DNA of 64,000 nt from Breoghania sp963678585 (GCA_963678585.2 CAXXGA010000002.1:806001-870000); one strand, 5' to 3'. Shown: positions 33,629-44,199, counted from the stretch's first letter. A program made the numbers and translations. Notes: generated by a model not told the origin, from the sequence alone.

Positions 33629-34713
33629 ATGCGTGTAGATGATTTCGATTTCGAGTTGCCCGAGGACCGCATTGCGCTGAGGCCCGCCCGCCCGCGCGAC
33701 AGCGCCCGCCAGCTCATCGTGCGCCCGGGTCACGATCCGGAACTGAGCGACGACATCGTCGCCAACCTGCTGACCTATCTGCGCCCCGGCGATGCGCTGG
33801 TCTTCAACGACACCAAGGTGATCCCCGCGCAGCTTGAAGGCATGCGCGAACGCGACGGGAACATCGCGCGGATCGGCGTGACCCTGCACATGCGCGTCGC
33901 GGCCGACCGCTGGCGCGCCTTCGTGCGCCCGGCCAAGAAGCTGCGCGTAGGCGAGATCGTGCGCTTCGGCACCCAGGAAGGTACCATGTGCGCGGCGGGC
34001 CAACTCGACGCCACGGTGGTGGAGAAGGGCGAGGCGGGCGAGGTGGAATTCGCCTTCGATCTGTCCGGCCCCGATCTCGATATCGCGATTGCCACCTGCG
34101 GGCATATCCCGCTGCCCCCCTATATCGCCTCCAAGCGCGGGGAGGATGCGGAGGACCGCAAGGACTATCAGACCGTCTATGCCCGCCACGAGGGCGCGGT
34201 GGCGGCCCCGACCGGCGGGCTCCATTTCACCGACGGTCTTCTGTCGCGCCTGCGCGAAATGGGCGTCGAGGAGCATTTCGTGACGCTCCACGTCGGCGCG
34301 GGCACCTTCCTGCCGGTGAAGGTCGATGACGTCGCCGACCACCGCATGCATTCCGAACTCTGCGAGGTCGATGCGGCCACCGCCGATGCGCTGAACGCGG
34401 TGCGCGCGCGCGGCGGGCGGATCGTGGCCGTAGGCACCACCAGCCTGCGTCTTCTGGAAAGTGCGGCCGGAGAGGATGGCATCATCCGGCCCTTTCACGC
34501 ACCGACCGACATCTTCATCACGCCGGGCTACCGCTTCCGCGCGGTGGACTTGCTGATGACCAACTTCCACCTGCCGCGTTCCACGCTGTTCATGCTGGTT
34601 TCGGCCTTTGCGGGCCTTGAGACCATGCACCGCGCCTATGCGCATGCGATTGAGAGCGGCTACCGCTTCTATTCCTACGGCGATTCCTCGCTGCTGTTCC
34701 CCAAGGTGACGAG

Positions 34714-34717
<4 letters not shown>
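33629..34717 (+). CDS. queA: S-adenosylmethionine:tRNA ribosyltransferase-isomerase QueA
   Basis: A 362-residue enzyme of queuosine synthesis that transfers and rearranges the ribose of SAM onto preQ1 in tRNA to give epoxyqueuosine. DFDFELPEDRIALRPARPRD opens the protein; VFNDTKVIPA, APTGGLHFT, LHVGAGTFLPV and TNFHLPRSTL are all family motifs. The start at 33629 gives the usual N-terminus; ATG 33617 is four codons upstream. It is coupled to tgt by an ATGA overlap. Confidence 0.96.
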
Positions 34718-35840
<1,123 letters not shown>

Positions 35841-35856
<16 letters not shown>

Positions 35857-35878
35857 CCGCCAGAATCCATGCTTTTTT
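35841..35878 (+). terminator. hairpin and T-run at the end of tgt
   Basis: TCTGGCGGC and GCCGCCAGA form a perfect 9-bp stem around the tgt stop codon; six Ts lie 8 nt downstream (35873-35878). The distance weakens a strict intrinsic terminator, but this is the only candidate in the 30-nt gap between the convergent tgt and dehydrogenase genes. Confidence 0.5.
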
Positions 35879-35886
35879 GGGCGGCC

Positions 35887-37188
35887 CTATAGCCGCCAGA
35901 GCCGGACGCCTTCGGGTGTCTCTTCGCGCGAAAGGCTGGCCGGAACATCGGCCACCACGCCGCCGGTCTCCTTAAGGAAAGACCGCACCAGCGGCCAGTC
36001 GGCCCCGTTATCCGAAAACGCCTTGTGCGGCACGGCCAGAACCACGGCGTCCGCAGGCGCGGCCTCGGCTGCGGGCACCAGACACAGCCCGTATTCTTCC
36101 CGCGTCTGCGCCGGATCGGCCATCGGATCGATGACCTGCACCTTCGCGCCGAATTTCTCCAAAGCGCGCACGAGGTTCACCACCTTGGAATTGCGAGTGT
36201 CCGGCACGTCGGCCTTGTAGGTGATGCCGAGAATGGTGACGGTGAGCGGCCCGGCAAGTCCGAGGCTTGCGGCTTCCTGCACGACGCTGGTGGCCACGAA
36301 GCAAGCCATGGATTCGTTGATGCCGCGCCCGGCCAGCACAACCTGCGGCGTGTGGCCGATCGCCAGCGCCTTGTGGGTCAGGTAATAGGGATCGACCCCG
36401 ATGCAGTGGCCGCCAACGAGGCCGGGCTGGAAATTCAGGAAATTCCATTTAGTGCCGGCGGCTTCCAGAACATCGCGCGTGTCGATGCCGAGCGTATGGA
36501 AAACGACGGAAAGCTCGTTCATCAGCGCGATGTTGAGATCGCGTTGGGTGTTTTCGATGACCTTCGCAGCCTCCGCCACGCGGATGGAGGGCGCGACATG
36601 GATCGGGGCCTCGATCACCGAGCCGTAGAGCTTTTCAAGCGTTGCCGTAGCCTCGCTTGAGCTGGCCGAGACGATCTTGGAGATGGTCTTGAAGTCCCGC
36701 ATCGGATCGCCGGGATTGATGCGCTCCGGCGAGTAGCCGACCTCGAAATCCTGCCCGAGCTTCAGCCTCGATCCCTTTTCCAGAAGCGGTACGACGACCT
36801 CTTCCGTAGCGCCCGGATAGACGGTCGATTCAAAGACCGCGATTGATCCCGGCTTCAGGTGCGGGGCCAGTGTCTTCGCCGCGGAGACAAGCGGGCGCAG
36901 GTCCGGCTGCTTCGCGCCGTCAATGGGCGTCGGTACGGCGACGATATGGATATCGGCGGCGGCGAGATCGGTTGCGTCGTTGGTGAAATTCAGATGCGGG
37001 CAGGCGAGTGCCTCGCCCGTTACCGAGCCGGTATGATCCCGACCGGCCTTCAGATCCGCGATCCGGCGGGCGTCGATATCGAAAGCCGTCACCCGGTAGC
37101 CGGAAAGCGCAAAGGCCGTGGCGACCGGCAGACCCACATAACCGAGCCCGATGACGGAGAGATGGGGAAGCTTGGGATCAGACGCCAT
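35887..37188 (-). CDS. nucleotide-sugar dehydrogenase (TviB/WbpO type)
   Basis: A 433-residue UDP-sugar 6-dehydrogenase of the Vi-antigen TviB/WbpO class, which oxidises UDP-GlcNAc or UDP-GalNAc to the uronic acid. SVIGLGYVGLPVA is the NAD-binding start, FESTVYPGATEE and GYSPERINPGD follow, and GGHCIGVDPYYLTHKA carries the catalytic Cys and substrate loop. It differs clearly from the Ugd paralogue at 40294-41616 (GGSCFPKD). Its start overlaps the upstream epimerase gene by 11 nt. The pair would produce UDP-uronate sugars for a surface polysaccharide. Confidence 0.9.
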   Translation of the reverse strand: MASDPKLPHLSVIGLGYVGLPVATAFALSGYRVTAFDIDARRIADLKAGRDHTGSVTGEALACPHLNFTNDATDLAAADIHIVAVPTPIDGAKQPDLRPLVSAAKTLAPHLKPGSIAVFESTVYPGATEEVVVPLLEKGSRLKLGQDFEVGYSPERINPGDPMRDFKTISKIVSASSSEATATLEKLYGSVIEAPIHVAPSIRVAEAAKVIENTQRDLNIALMNELSVVFHTLGIDTRDVLEAAGTKWNFLNFQPGLVGGHCIGVDPYYLTHKALAIGHTPQVVLAGRGINESMACFVATSVVQEAASLGLAGPLTVTILGITYKADVPDTRNSKVVNLVRALEKFGAKVQVIDPMADPAQTREEYGLCLVPAAEAAPADAVVLAVPHKAFSDNGADWPLVRSFLKETGGVVADVPASLSREETPEGVRLWRL

Positions 37189-38185
37189 AATAGTCCCGAT
37201 ACCAGTCCACGAACGCCTTCACGCCAACCTCCACCGGGGTTGCGGGCTTGAAGCCGGTCGCGGCTTCAAGGTCGGTCGTATCGGCCCATGTGGCGGCCAC
37301 ATCGCCCGGCTGCATGGGCATGAGATTGCGGATGGCGGGCTTGCCCACGGCCTTCTCGATGGCTTCCAGATAATCAAGAAGCTGCACGGGCTGCGAGTTG
37401 CCGATGTTGAAGATGCGATAGGGAGCGGAACTCGTCGCCGGGTCCATCGTCTGCGGATCCCAGTTTTCCGCAGGTGTGGCGGGTTTGTCCGCGATCCGCA
37501 CGATGCCTTCCACGATATCGTCCACGAAGGTGAAATCGCGCACCATGTCGCCGTTGTTGTAGAGGTCCACCGGCTCGTCCGCGAGGATCGCCTTGGTGAA
37601 CTTGAACAGCGCCATGTCCGGGCGGCCCCACGGGCCGTAGACGGTGAAGAAGCGCAGGCCCGTCAGCGGGATGCGGAAGAGATGGGCATAGGAATGCGCC
37701 ATCGCCTCGTTGGCCTTCTTGGTGGCCGCATAGAAGGAAACCGGGTGGTTGCCGCCGCGATGTGTGGAAAGCGGCATGGCACCATCGAGGCCGAAGACGG
37801 AAGAGGTGGAGGCGAAGACCACATGCCCCGTCTTGAAGGCGCGGGCGGCCTCCAGGATGGAGAGGAAACCGGTGATGTTGGAATCGACATAGGTCTGCGG
37901 CGCTTCCAGCGAATAACGGACACCCGCTTGCGCTGCGAGGTGGATCACCCGGTCCGGCTTGTGTTCCTCAAATAGCGCCATGACCTTGTCGCGCTCTTCC
38001 AGCGAGAAGCGCGCCTCGATGAAGTGGTCATTGGCGGTGAGGTGGGAAAGGCGTGTCTGCTTCAGCGTCGGATCGTAATAGCTGTTGAGATTGTCGAGCC
38101 CGATAACCGTCTCGCCTGCTGCGAGCAGCCGTCTGGTCACGTGATATCCGATGAACCCGGCTGACCCGGTGACCAGTATGCTCAT
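37178..38185 (-). CDS. UDP-glucuronate/N-acetyl-glucosaminuronate-type 4-epimerase (extended SDR)
   Basis: A 335-residue extended short-chain dehydrogenase. GSAGFIGYHVTRRLL binds NAD, the catalytic Y-x3-K is in FYAATKKANE, and GLRFFTVYGPWGRPDMALFKF is a hallmark of UDP-glucuronate 4-epimerases (LpsL/WcaG type). The start at 38185 gives the canonical MSILVTG N-terminus. It is translationally linked to the dehydrogenase. Substrate (UDP-glucuronate or a hexosaminuronate) cannot be decided by sequence. Confidence 0.88.
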   Translation of the reverse strand: MSILVTGSAGFIGYHVTRRLLAAGETVIGLDNLNSYYDPTLKQTRLSHLTANDHFIEARFSLEERDKVMALFEEHKPDRVIHLAAQAGVRYSLEAPQTYVDSNITGFLSILEAARAFKTGHVVFASTSSVFGLDGAMPLSTHRGGNHPVSFYAATKKANEAMAHSYAHLFRIPLTGLRFFTVYGPWGRPDMALFKFTKAILADEPVDLYNNGDMVRDFTFVDDIVEGIVRIADKPATPAENWDPQTMDPATSSAPYRIFNIGNSQPVQLLDYLEAIEKAVGKPAIRNLMPMQPGDVAATWADTTDLEAATGFKPATPVEVGVKAFVDWYRDYYGV

Positions 38186-38327
38186 GAGAAGCTCCCGCCT
38201 GAACAGGCATTGAATTTGAGTGCCGGGCGCGGTCGCGGACCGCCGGCGCACCGACGCATCGCCCCGGCGCGCTCGCAGCTATGCTCAGTCTGGCAAAAAA
38301 ATCAACGGGGATGACGGTTGTGCGCAG

Positions 38328-39137
38328 TCAGTCGTCCAGGAGCTTGCGCCGGAAAAGCCGTTCCATTGCAAGCGCAAAGAACAGGCCGCCGAAGGTGACG
38401 AGCAGGACAAACTCCAGATCGACGAAAGTGCTGGTGAAGTCTGCGTAGAGCCCGGATCTGAGCCACTCGATGCAATGCAGGATCGGGTTCCAGTAAAGGA
38501 TATCCTGCGCCGTCTTGGGCATGTTTTCGATCGTGTAGAAGATGCCCGAGAGAATGAAAAGCGGCCTGGTAAGCACGGTCCACAGGTGCTCCCAGGTCTT
38601 GAAATACGAAAAGATCACCGCATTCACGATCCCGATATTGAACCCCATGATTCCCAGAATAATGAACGGGACCATGACATTGAGCCAGTCCGCCTTGAGC
38701 GAGACCTTGTATACGGCGCAATAGGTGCCGGTGATGATCGCGAAGACCGTCAGCTGGGTCAGCGTTCCCAGAACGGCTCGCGAGACGAAGACGTCGATCG
38801 GTTTGATGATCGGAAAATGAAGCAGGGGCTTGTTTTGCTTGACCGCCTTGCTGACCGTGCCCGAGACGGACTGGTAAGCCGAATAGGGCACGATGCCGGA
38901 GGTGAAAAACAGCAGGTAACTGTCGCCGACCGGCGGGACACGCGACCCCATGGCGAAAAAGACCAGAGACATCATCGCGACCCAGCCCAGCGGTTCCAGC
39001 AGAGCCCAGGCGTAGCTGAGTTTTTCCTCGCCGAACCTGGAACGCATCTCGCGCAAGATCATCGAGAACGTGTTTCGAGCAAAGATCTGAAGGGGCGAGC
39101 CCAGATTGTTCATTGTCCGATATGTTCCCGATTGCAT
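38328..39137 (-). CDS. ABC-2 type polysaccharide export permease (KpsM-like)
   Basis: A 269-residue membrane protein with about six hydrophobic spans. The N-terminus REMRSRFGEEKLSYAWALLEP is typical of capsule and O-antigen exporters of the KpsM/Wzm type. GIFYTIENMPKTAQDILYWNP is the late conserved loop. No matching ATPase (KpsT/Wzt) lies in the window. The gene looks less GC-rich than its neighbours and 142 nt separate it from the epimerase, so it may have been acquired with the sugar genes. Confidence 0.85.
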   Translation of the reverse strand: MQSGTYRTMNNLGSPLQIFARNTFSMILREMRSRFGEEKLSYAWALLEPLGWVAMMSLVFFAMGSRVPPVGDSYLLFFTSGIVPYSAYQSVSGTVSKAVKQNKPLLHFPIIKPIDVFVSRAVLGTLTQLTVFAIITGTYCAVYKVSLKADWLNVMVPFIILGIMGFNIGIVNAVIFSYFKTWEHLWTVLTRPLFILSGIFYTIENMPKTAQDILYWNPILHCIEWLRSGLYADFTSTFVDLEFVLLVTFGGLFFALAMERLFRRKLLDD

Positions 39138-39220
39138 GGCTGCGTTGCATACTCAGGCTTATGCCCGGCGTTCAGCGCGGATAATGTCATCTCAGTCGGA
39201 TTGCTTCGCCACAGTTTACA

Positions 39221-39264
39221 CCATGTGGTGTCCATATGATGCCCATGTGATGCCCATGTGATGC
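39221..39264. repeat. four tandem copies of an 11-bp repeat
   Basis: CCATGTGGTGT, CCATATGATGC, CCATGTGATGC, CCATGTGATGC follow each other without gaps; the last two are identical. The array lies about 85-130 nt upstream of the ABC-2 permease start, in the divergent region with kdsA. A length-variable array here could change promoter spacing. Confidence 0.85.
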
Positions 39265-39374
39265 AATGAATTGAAAACCCTTCTCGTCCTGCCATTGCGA
39301 AGTGGCGGGACGCGCGCTATCAGTCCGGACATTGTCGCGCATGTTCACGATGCGCACCCACGAAAGGCAGACTT

Positions 39375-40211
39375 GTGACGCACTGCAATGCCATTGTCGA
39401 GACCGGCTCGGTCCGTTTCTCGAACAGCCTCCCGCTGGCGCTCATCTGTGGCCCGTGTCAGATGGAAAGCCGCGATCATGCCCTTGAGATGGCTTCCGCG
39501 ATCAAGGAAATCGCCGACAGTCTCGGCATGGGCGTCGTATTCAAGGCTTCCTTCGACAAGGCCAACCGCACCAGCCTGACCGGCGCACGCGGTATCGGCC
39601 TTGAAAAGGCGCTGCCCGTCTTTGCTGAAATCAAGGAAAAATTCGGTCTTCCCGTCCTCACCGACGTGCACGAACCTGCGCAGTGCGCAGCGATTGCGGA
39701 AGTGGTCGACATCCTGCAGATCCCGGCCTTCCTGTGCCGCCAGACCGACCTGCTGGTCGCGGCCGCCGAAACGGGGCGCGTGATCAACGTCAAGAAGGGC
39801 CAGTTCCTTGCCCCCTGGGACATGCGCAACGTGGTGGCCAAGCTGATCAATTCCGGCAATCCCAACGTGCTGCAGACCGAGCGCGGCGCGAGCTTCGGCT
39901 ACAACACGCTCGTCTCCGACATGCGCGCCCTGCCGATCATGGCCCAGAACATCGCGCCCGTGATCTTCGACGCCACCCACTCCGTCCAGCAGCCGGGCGG
40001 GCAGGGCTCGTCTTCAGGCGGGCAGCGCGAATTCGTCGCCGTTCTGGCCCGCGCGGCGACCGCCGTCGGCGTGGCGGGGCTCTTCATCGAGACCCATCAG
40101 GACCCCGACAATGCGCCCTCCGACGGTCCGAACATGGTGCCGCTCCACGACCTGAAGGGCCTCCTGCAGACCCTGCAGGCTATCGACAAGGTCGCGAAGG
40201 CGGCGCTTTAG
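39375..40211 (+). CDS. kdsA: 3-deoxy-D-manno-octulosonate 8-phosphate synthase (KDO8P synthase)
   Basis: A 278-residue enzyme that condenses phosphoenolpyruvate with arabinose 5-phosphate to KDO8P, the start of lipopolysaccharide inner-core synthesis. It has GPCQMES (C28), the Cys of the metal-dependent class, FKASFDKANRTS, PVLTDVHEP and FDATHSVQQPGG. The start is GTG at 39375 with AAGG upstream. It is followed by ugd and eno. Confidence 0.95.
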   Translation: MTHCNAIVETGSVRFSNSLPLALICGPCQMESRDHALEMASAIKEIADSLGMGVVFKASFDKANRTSLTGARGIGLEKALPVFAEIKEKFGLPVLTDVHEPAQCAAIAEVVDILQIPAFLCRQTDLLVAAAETGRVINVKKGQFLAPWDMRNVVAKLINSGNPNVLQTERGASFGYNTLVSDMRALPIMAQNIAPVIFDATHSVQQPGGQGSSSGGQREFVAVLARAATAVGVAGLFIETHQDPDNAPSDGPNMVPLHDLKGLLQTLQAIDKVAKAAL

Positions 40212-40293
40212 GCGCGCTATCGAGGACCGACGACATATCTCCGGCCCCAAACGCAAGGGGCCTTGTTACTGACCCGATCCCCTGGGGGTTACG

Positions 40294-41616
40294 ATGCGCG
40301 TAACGATGATTGGAACCGGCTATGTGGGCCTGGTTTCCGGTGTGTGCTTCTCCGAATTCGGCTTCGACGTCACCTGCGTCGATATCGACGAAGCGAAGAT
40401 CGCGAAGCTCAAGAAGCTGCAGTCGCCGATCTACGAACCTGGCCTCGACGACCTGATCGCACGCAACCACGAAGCGGGTCATCTGACCTTCACGACCGAT
40501 TTCGACGCCGCCGTCGCGGAAGCCGACGTGGTCTTCATTGCGGTGGGAACACCGTCGCGCCGCGGCGACGGTGAGGCCGATCTCAGCTATGTCTTCGAGG
40601 CCGCCCGCCGTATCGCCCACGCCATGCGGCCGGAAACCGTGGTGGTGATCAAGTCGACCGTCGTCGTCGGGACCTGCCGGAAGGTCCATGAGATCATCGA
40701 GGCGGAACGTCCCGACGTTCCCTTCTCGATTTGCTCCAATCCCGAATTCCTGCGCGAAGGCTCGGCCATCGAGGATTTCATGCGCCCCGACCGCGTGATC
40801 GTCGGTGTGGAGGACGAGCGCGGCGAGAAGGCGCTCCGGCAGCTCTACCGCCCGCTCTACCTGCGCGAGACGCCCATCGTGGTCACCACGCTGGAAAACG
40901 CGGAAATCACCAAATACGCCGCCAACGCCTTTCTCGCGATGAAGATCACCTTCATCAACGAGATCGCCAACCTGTGCGAAAAGGTCGGCGGCGACGTGCA
41001 GCAGGTTGCAAGCGGCATCGGTCTCGACAACCGTATCGGCGGCAAATTCCTGCATGCGGGCCCCGGCTATGGCGGCTCGTGCTTTCCGAAGGACACCAAC
41101 GCCTTTGCCGCCACCGGGCGCAACAACGGTGCCCCGCAGCTTCTCGTGGAGGCGACCATCGCCGTCAACGACGCCCGCAAGCGCGACATGGCCGACCGCA
41201 TTCTTGAGGCTCTCGGCCCCAACCCCGCGGGCAAGACCGTGGGCGTGCTGGGCATCGCCTTCAAGCCGAACACCGATGACGTGCGTGACGCGCCGAGCCT
41301 GGTGATCGTGCCACGCCTTGTGGGGGCGGGCGTGCGCGTGCGTGCCCATGATCCGGAAGCGCGCGAGCAGGCCGAACGGCTCCTGCCGGGCATGGAATGG
41401 TGCGATCAGCCCTATGAGGTGACCGAGGGCGCCGATGCCGTCGCCGTTCTGACGGAATGGAACATCTACCGCGGCCTCGACCTGAAGCGGATGGCCGACA
41501 AGATGGCGGGCGACACGATTGTGGACCTGCGCAACATCTACCGCCCGGAAGACGTGGTCGATGCAGGTCTCAGCTATGTCAGCGTCGGTAAGAAGGTTTA
41601 CGGCCCAGATACTTGA
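40294..41616 (+). CDS. ugd: UDP-glucose 6-dehydrogenase
   Basis: A 440-residue NAD-dependent dehydrogenase making UDP-glucuronate. The NAD site MIGTGYVGLVSGVCFSEFG begins the protein, and GYGGSCFPKDTNAF holds the catalytic Cys (C263). SNPEFLREGSAIEDFMRPDR is the family motif of the substrate site. UDP-glucuronate is a likely substrate for the 4-epimerase encoded 3 kb away. The start at 40294 follows the kdsA stop by about 80 nt. Confidence 0.95.
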   Translation: MRVTMIGTGYVGLVSGVCFSEFGFDVTCVDIDEAKIAKLKKLQSPIYEPGLDDLIARNHEAGHLTFTTDFDAAVAEADVVFIAVGTPSRRGDGEADLSYVFEAARRIAHAMRPETVVVIKSTVVVGTCRKVHEIIEAERPDVPFSICSNPEFLREGSAIEDFMRPDRVIVGVEDERGEKALRQLYRPLYLRETPIVVTTLENAEITKYAANAFLAMKITFINEIANLCEKVGGDVQQVASGIGLDNRIGGKFLHAGPGYGGSCFPKDTNAFAATGRNNGAPQLLVEATIAVNDARKRDMADRILEALGPNPAGKTVGVLGIAFKPNTDDVRDAPSLVIVPRLVGAGVRVRAHDPEAREQAERLLPGMEWCDQPYEVTEGADAVAVLTEWNIYRGLDLKRMADKMAGDTIVDLRNIYRPEDVVDAGLSYVSVGKKVYGPDT

Positions 41617-41690
41617 GTTTCTGGCGCCTGAGTTTCGGGGCTCGAAACCCGGGGGCTGAACCCCGCAGGAGAGCCTGGTGATTCCAGTTC

Positions 41691-41717
41691 GGCGGGCCGG
41701 GACCATCCCGGCCCGCC
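41691..41717 (+). terminator. strong GC hairpin after ugd
   Basis: A perfect 12-bp stem (GGCGGGCCGGGA / TCCCGGCCCGCC) with a 3-nt loop between ugd and eno. No T-run follows, so it may be a Rho-independent terminator of weak efficiency or a 3'-end stabiliser. Confidence 0.6.
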
Positions 41718-41772
41718 CATTCATGCAAGAAGCCGGCGGCGCAAGCACGCAGGCAATCAACGGGAGTGCTTC

Positions 41773-43047
41773 ATGACTGCTATCATCGACATTACCGGCC
41801 GCGAGATCATCGACAGCCGCGGCAATCCGACCGTCGAGGTCGATGTGCTTCTGGAAGATGGAAGCAAGGGCCGTGCGGCGGTTCCCTCCGGCGCATCCAC
41901 GGGCGTTCACGAGGCGGTCGAGCTGCGCGACGGCGAAGCCCGCTATCTCGGCAAGGGCGTACGCAAGGCCGTGAATGCGGTCGATACCGAGATCTTCGAG
42001 GCGCTGGTCGGCATGGATGCCGAAAACCAGATCGCCATCGACCAGACCATGATCGAGCTTGACGGCACCTCCAACAAGGGCCGTTTCGGCGCGAACGCCA
42101 TCCTCGGCGTGTCTCTCGCCGTCGCCAAGGCGGCCGCAGAGGCCAGCGGCCTGCCGCTCTACCGCTATGTGGGCGGCGCGGGTGCGCGCATTCTGCCGGT
42201 GCCGATGATGAACATCATCAACGGCGGCGCGCATGCCGATAATCCGATCGACTTCCAGGAATTCATGATCATGCCGGTCGGTGCGGAGAACATCGCCGAA
42301 GCCGTGCGCATGGGCTCGGAAGTCTTCCATACGCTGAAGAAGTCCCTGAAGGACGCCGGTCACAACACCAACGTGGGCGACGAGGGCGGCTTCGCGCCGG
42401 GCCTCGCCTCCGCCGATGAGGCCATCGGCTTTGTCCTGAAGGCCATCGAGAAGGCCGGTTACAAGCCGGGCGACGACATGTGCCTCGCGCTCGACCCGGC
42501 CTCCAGCGAGTTCTTCAAGGACGGCAAGTACCACCTCGACGGCGAGGGCAAGGTGCTGGCGCCTGAGGAAATGGCCCGCTACTACGCCGACCTCGTGGCC
42601 CGCTACCCGATCATCTCCATCGAAGACGGCATGGCCGAGGACGACTGGGAAGGCTGGAAGGCGCTGACCGACCTGATCGGCGACCGCTGCCAGCTCGTCG
42701 GCGACGATCTCTTCGTGACCAACTCCACGCGCCTGCGTCAGGGCATCGAGAAGGGCGTTGCCAATTCCATCCTGATCAAGGTGAACCAGATCGGCTCGCT
42801 CAGCGAGACGCTGGACGCCGTCCACACGGCCCATACCGCCGGTTACACCGCGGTCATGTCGCACCGCTCCGGCGAGACCGAGGACAGCACCATCGCCGAT
42901 CTCGCGGTCGCCACCAACTGCGGTCAGATCAAGACCGGCTCGCTGGCCCGCTCCGACCGGCTCGCCAAGTACAACCAGCTCATCCGCATCGAGGAAGAGC
43001 TTGGCCCGCAGGCGGTCTTCGCAGGCCGCTCCGTGCGCAAGGCGTGA
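41773..43047 (+). CDS. eno: enolase (phosphopyruvate hydratase)
   Basis: A 424-residue glycolytic enzyme interconverting 2-phosphoglycerate and phosphoenolpyruvate. GREIIDSRGNPTVEVDV opens it; the Mg-binding and catalytic motifs GDEGGFAP, YPIISIEDGMAEDDW, GDDLFVTN, LIKVNQIGSLSET and SHRSGETED are all intact. It also supplies the phosphoenolpyruvate used by KdsA. CGGGAG precedes the ATG. Confidence 0.98.
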   Translation: MTAIIDITGREIIDSRGNPTVEVDVLLEDGSKGRAAVPSGASTGVHEAVELRDGEARYLGKGVRKAVNAVDTEIFEALVGMDAENQIAIDQTMIELDGTSNKGRFGANAILGVSLAVAKAAAEASGLPLYRYVGGAGARILPVPMMNIINGGAHADNPIDFQEFMIMPVGAENIAEAVRMGSEVFHTLKKSLKDAGHNTNVGDEGGFAPGLASADEAIGFVLKAIEKAGYKPGDDMCLALDPASSEFFKDGKYHLDGEGKVLAPEEMARYYADLVARYPIISIEDGMAEDDWEGWKALTDLIGDRCQLVGDDLFVTNSTRLRQGIEKGVANSILIKVNQIGSLSETLDAVHTAHTAGYTAVMSHRSGETEDSTIADLAVATNCGQIKTGSLARSDRLAKYNQLIRIEEELGPQAVFAGRSVRKA

Positions 43048-43099
43048 TCGGGTTTCCCCCAAGGCCCGGGCCTTGCGGGAATGCCGCATTCTGAATCAG

Positions 43100-43130
43100 A
43101 CGGCCGGCGCTTTTAGGTGCCGGCCGTTTT
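43100..43130 (+). terminator. Rho-independent terminator of eno
   Basis: A perfect 9-bp stem (ACGGCCGGC / GCCGGCCGT) with a 10-nt loop, ending in TTTTC-ATTTT, 53 nt after the eno stop. Confidence 0.88.
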
Positions 43131-43172
43131 CATTTTCGGATGCGGATTGCGCGGCCGCAGGGCTAAGAGCCG

Positions 43173-43901
43173 CTAGAGTGCCACGGACGGCTGCGGGATC
43201 TGAGCCTGAGCCTGTGCCTGCGCCAGTGCTTGAGCCTCAGCCTCAGCCTCAGCTTCCACTCTCGCCTCGTCTGCCGCCTTGGCGATGATGTCGGCGAGGT
43301 CCTGCGAGCGCTGTGCGCCCATCACCGCGTATTTCCCATTGACGATGAAACAGGGAACGCCCGTCACACCGATCTGCTGGGCGGCGGCAATCTCCGCCTT
43401 CGTTGCAGCGACGTCGGTGTCGGTTTCAAGCAGGTGCGCCACGAGAGACGCGTCCATGCCGCAGTCTCCCGCAATGGCGGCAAGCGTGGTGTGATCGGTG
43501 AGGTCCGCGCCTTCGGTGAAATAGGCGTGGAAGAGCGCGCTGACGAGCTTTTCCTGTGCGTCGTCATGAAACGCCCAGCGGATCAGCCGGTGGCAATCCA
43601 GCGTGTTGGGCGAGAGCTTGATGCGGTCAAAGGCGAAATCGATGCCTGCCGCGTGTCCGGCCTCGGAAATACGTTCCAGAATGGCCTCAACGCGGGCCTC
43701 GCCGCCGAATTTGTCGGTGAGATAGCGCGATCTGTCCTTGCCTTCGCGCGGCAGGGTGGGATCTAGCTGAAAGGGCCGCCAGCGCACTGTGACGGGCACT
43801 TGCGCGATGGCGCGGGCCTCATCGAGTCGCTTCATCCCGATAAAGCACCACGGGCACATGATGTCCGAGATGACGTCTACGACTACCGTTTCGCTGTCCA
43901 T
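43173..43901 (-). CDS. FrnE-like DsbA-family oxidoreductase with Glu/Gln-Ala tail
   Basis: A 242-residue thioredoxin-fold protein of the FrnE/2-hydroxychromene-isomerase-like DsbA group. The CxxC site is CPWC at 16-19 and the cis-Pro loop is GVTGVPCFIVN. There is no signal peptide, so it is cytoplasmic. The last 30 residues are a low-complexity tail (EAEAEAEAQALAQAQAQAQ, then PQPSVAL) encoded by imperfect GAGGCT/CAGGCT hexamers, which is not part of the family fold. The protein probably acts as a disulphide oxidoreductase or isomerase. Confidence 0.88.
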   Translation of the reverse strand: MDSETVVVDVISDIMCPWCFIGMKRLDEARAIAQVPVTVRWRPFQLDPTLPREGKDRSRYLTDKFGGEARVEAILERISEAGHAAGIDFAFDRIKLSPNTLDCHRLIRWAFHDDAQEKLVSALFHAYFTEGADLTDHTTLAAIAGDCGMDASLVAHLLETDTDVAATKAEIAAAQQIGVTGVPCFIVNGKYAVMGAQRSQDLADIIAKAADEARVEAEAEAEAQALAQAQAQAQIPQPSVAL

Positions 43902-44199
43902 GCCGGGTCTCCCTTGGCATATGGCAGGTTGAACCTGTCTCCTCCCGGCGTCACATCCCTTTCGCGTTCTTGGTCTCCGTCGCGAGATCTATTAGACCAG
44001 AACAATTGGGGCAATTTTGTAACGCACCAATGCTGGGACGTCCTTCCGCAATCTAGACGGGAAGGGTTTGCGCCCCGACAGCGCTATACTGGCATGCTTA
44101 CGTGGGGAATTCGCTGAGTGTTATTGCCGCGTTGGCGCAAAATACAATGTCGGGAAAACGTTAGACACAGTTTGCAGGTTGAAACCGTACAATTGCGCA
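43902..44199. other. 298-bp gap between two minus-strand genes
   Basis: No gene, repeat or convincing terminator is seen. It should contain the promoter of the FrnE-like gene (near 43902-43990) and the 3' end of the degenerate GGDEF transcript, but neither could be pinned down. Confidence 0.4.

Noticed and set aside
40180..43089. 969-codon open frame on the minus strand
   Set aside because: It is the antisense shadow of kdsA, ugd and eno; its translation has no family motif.
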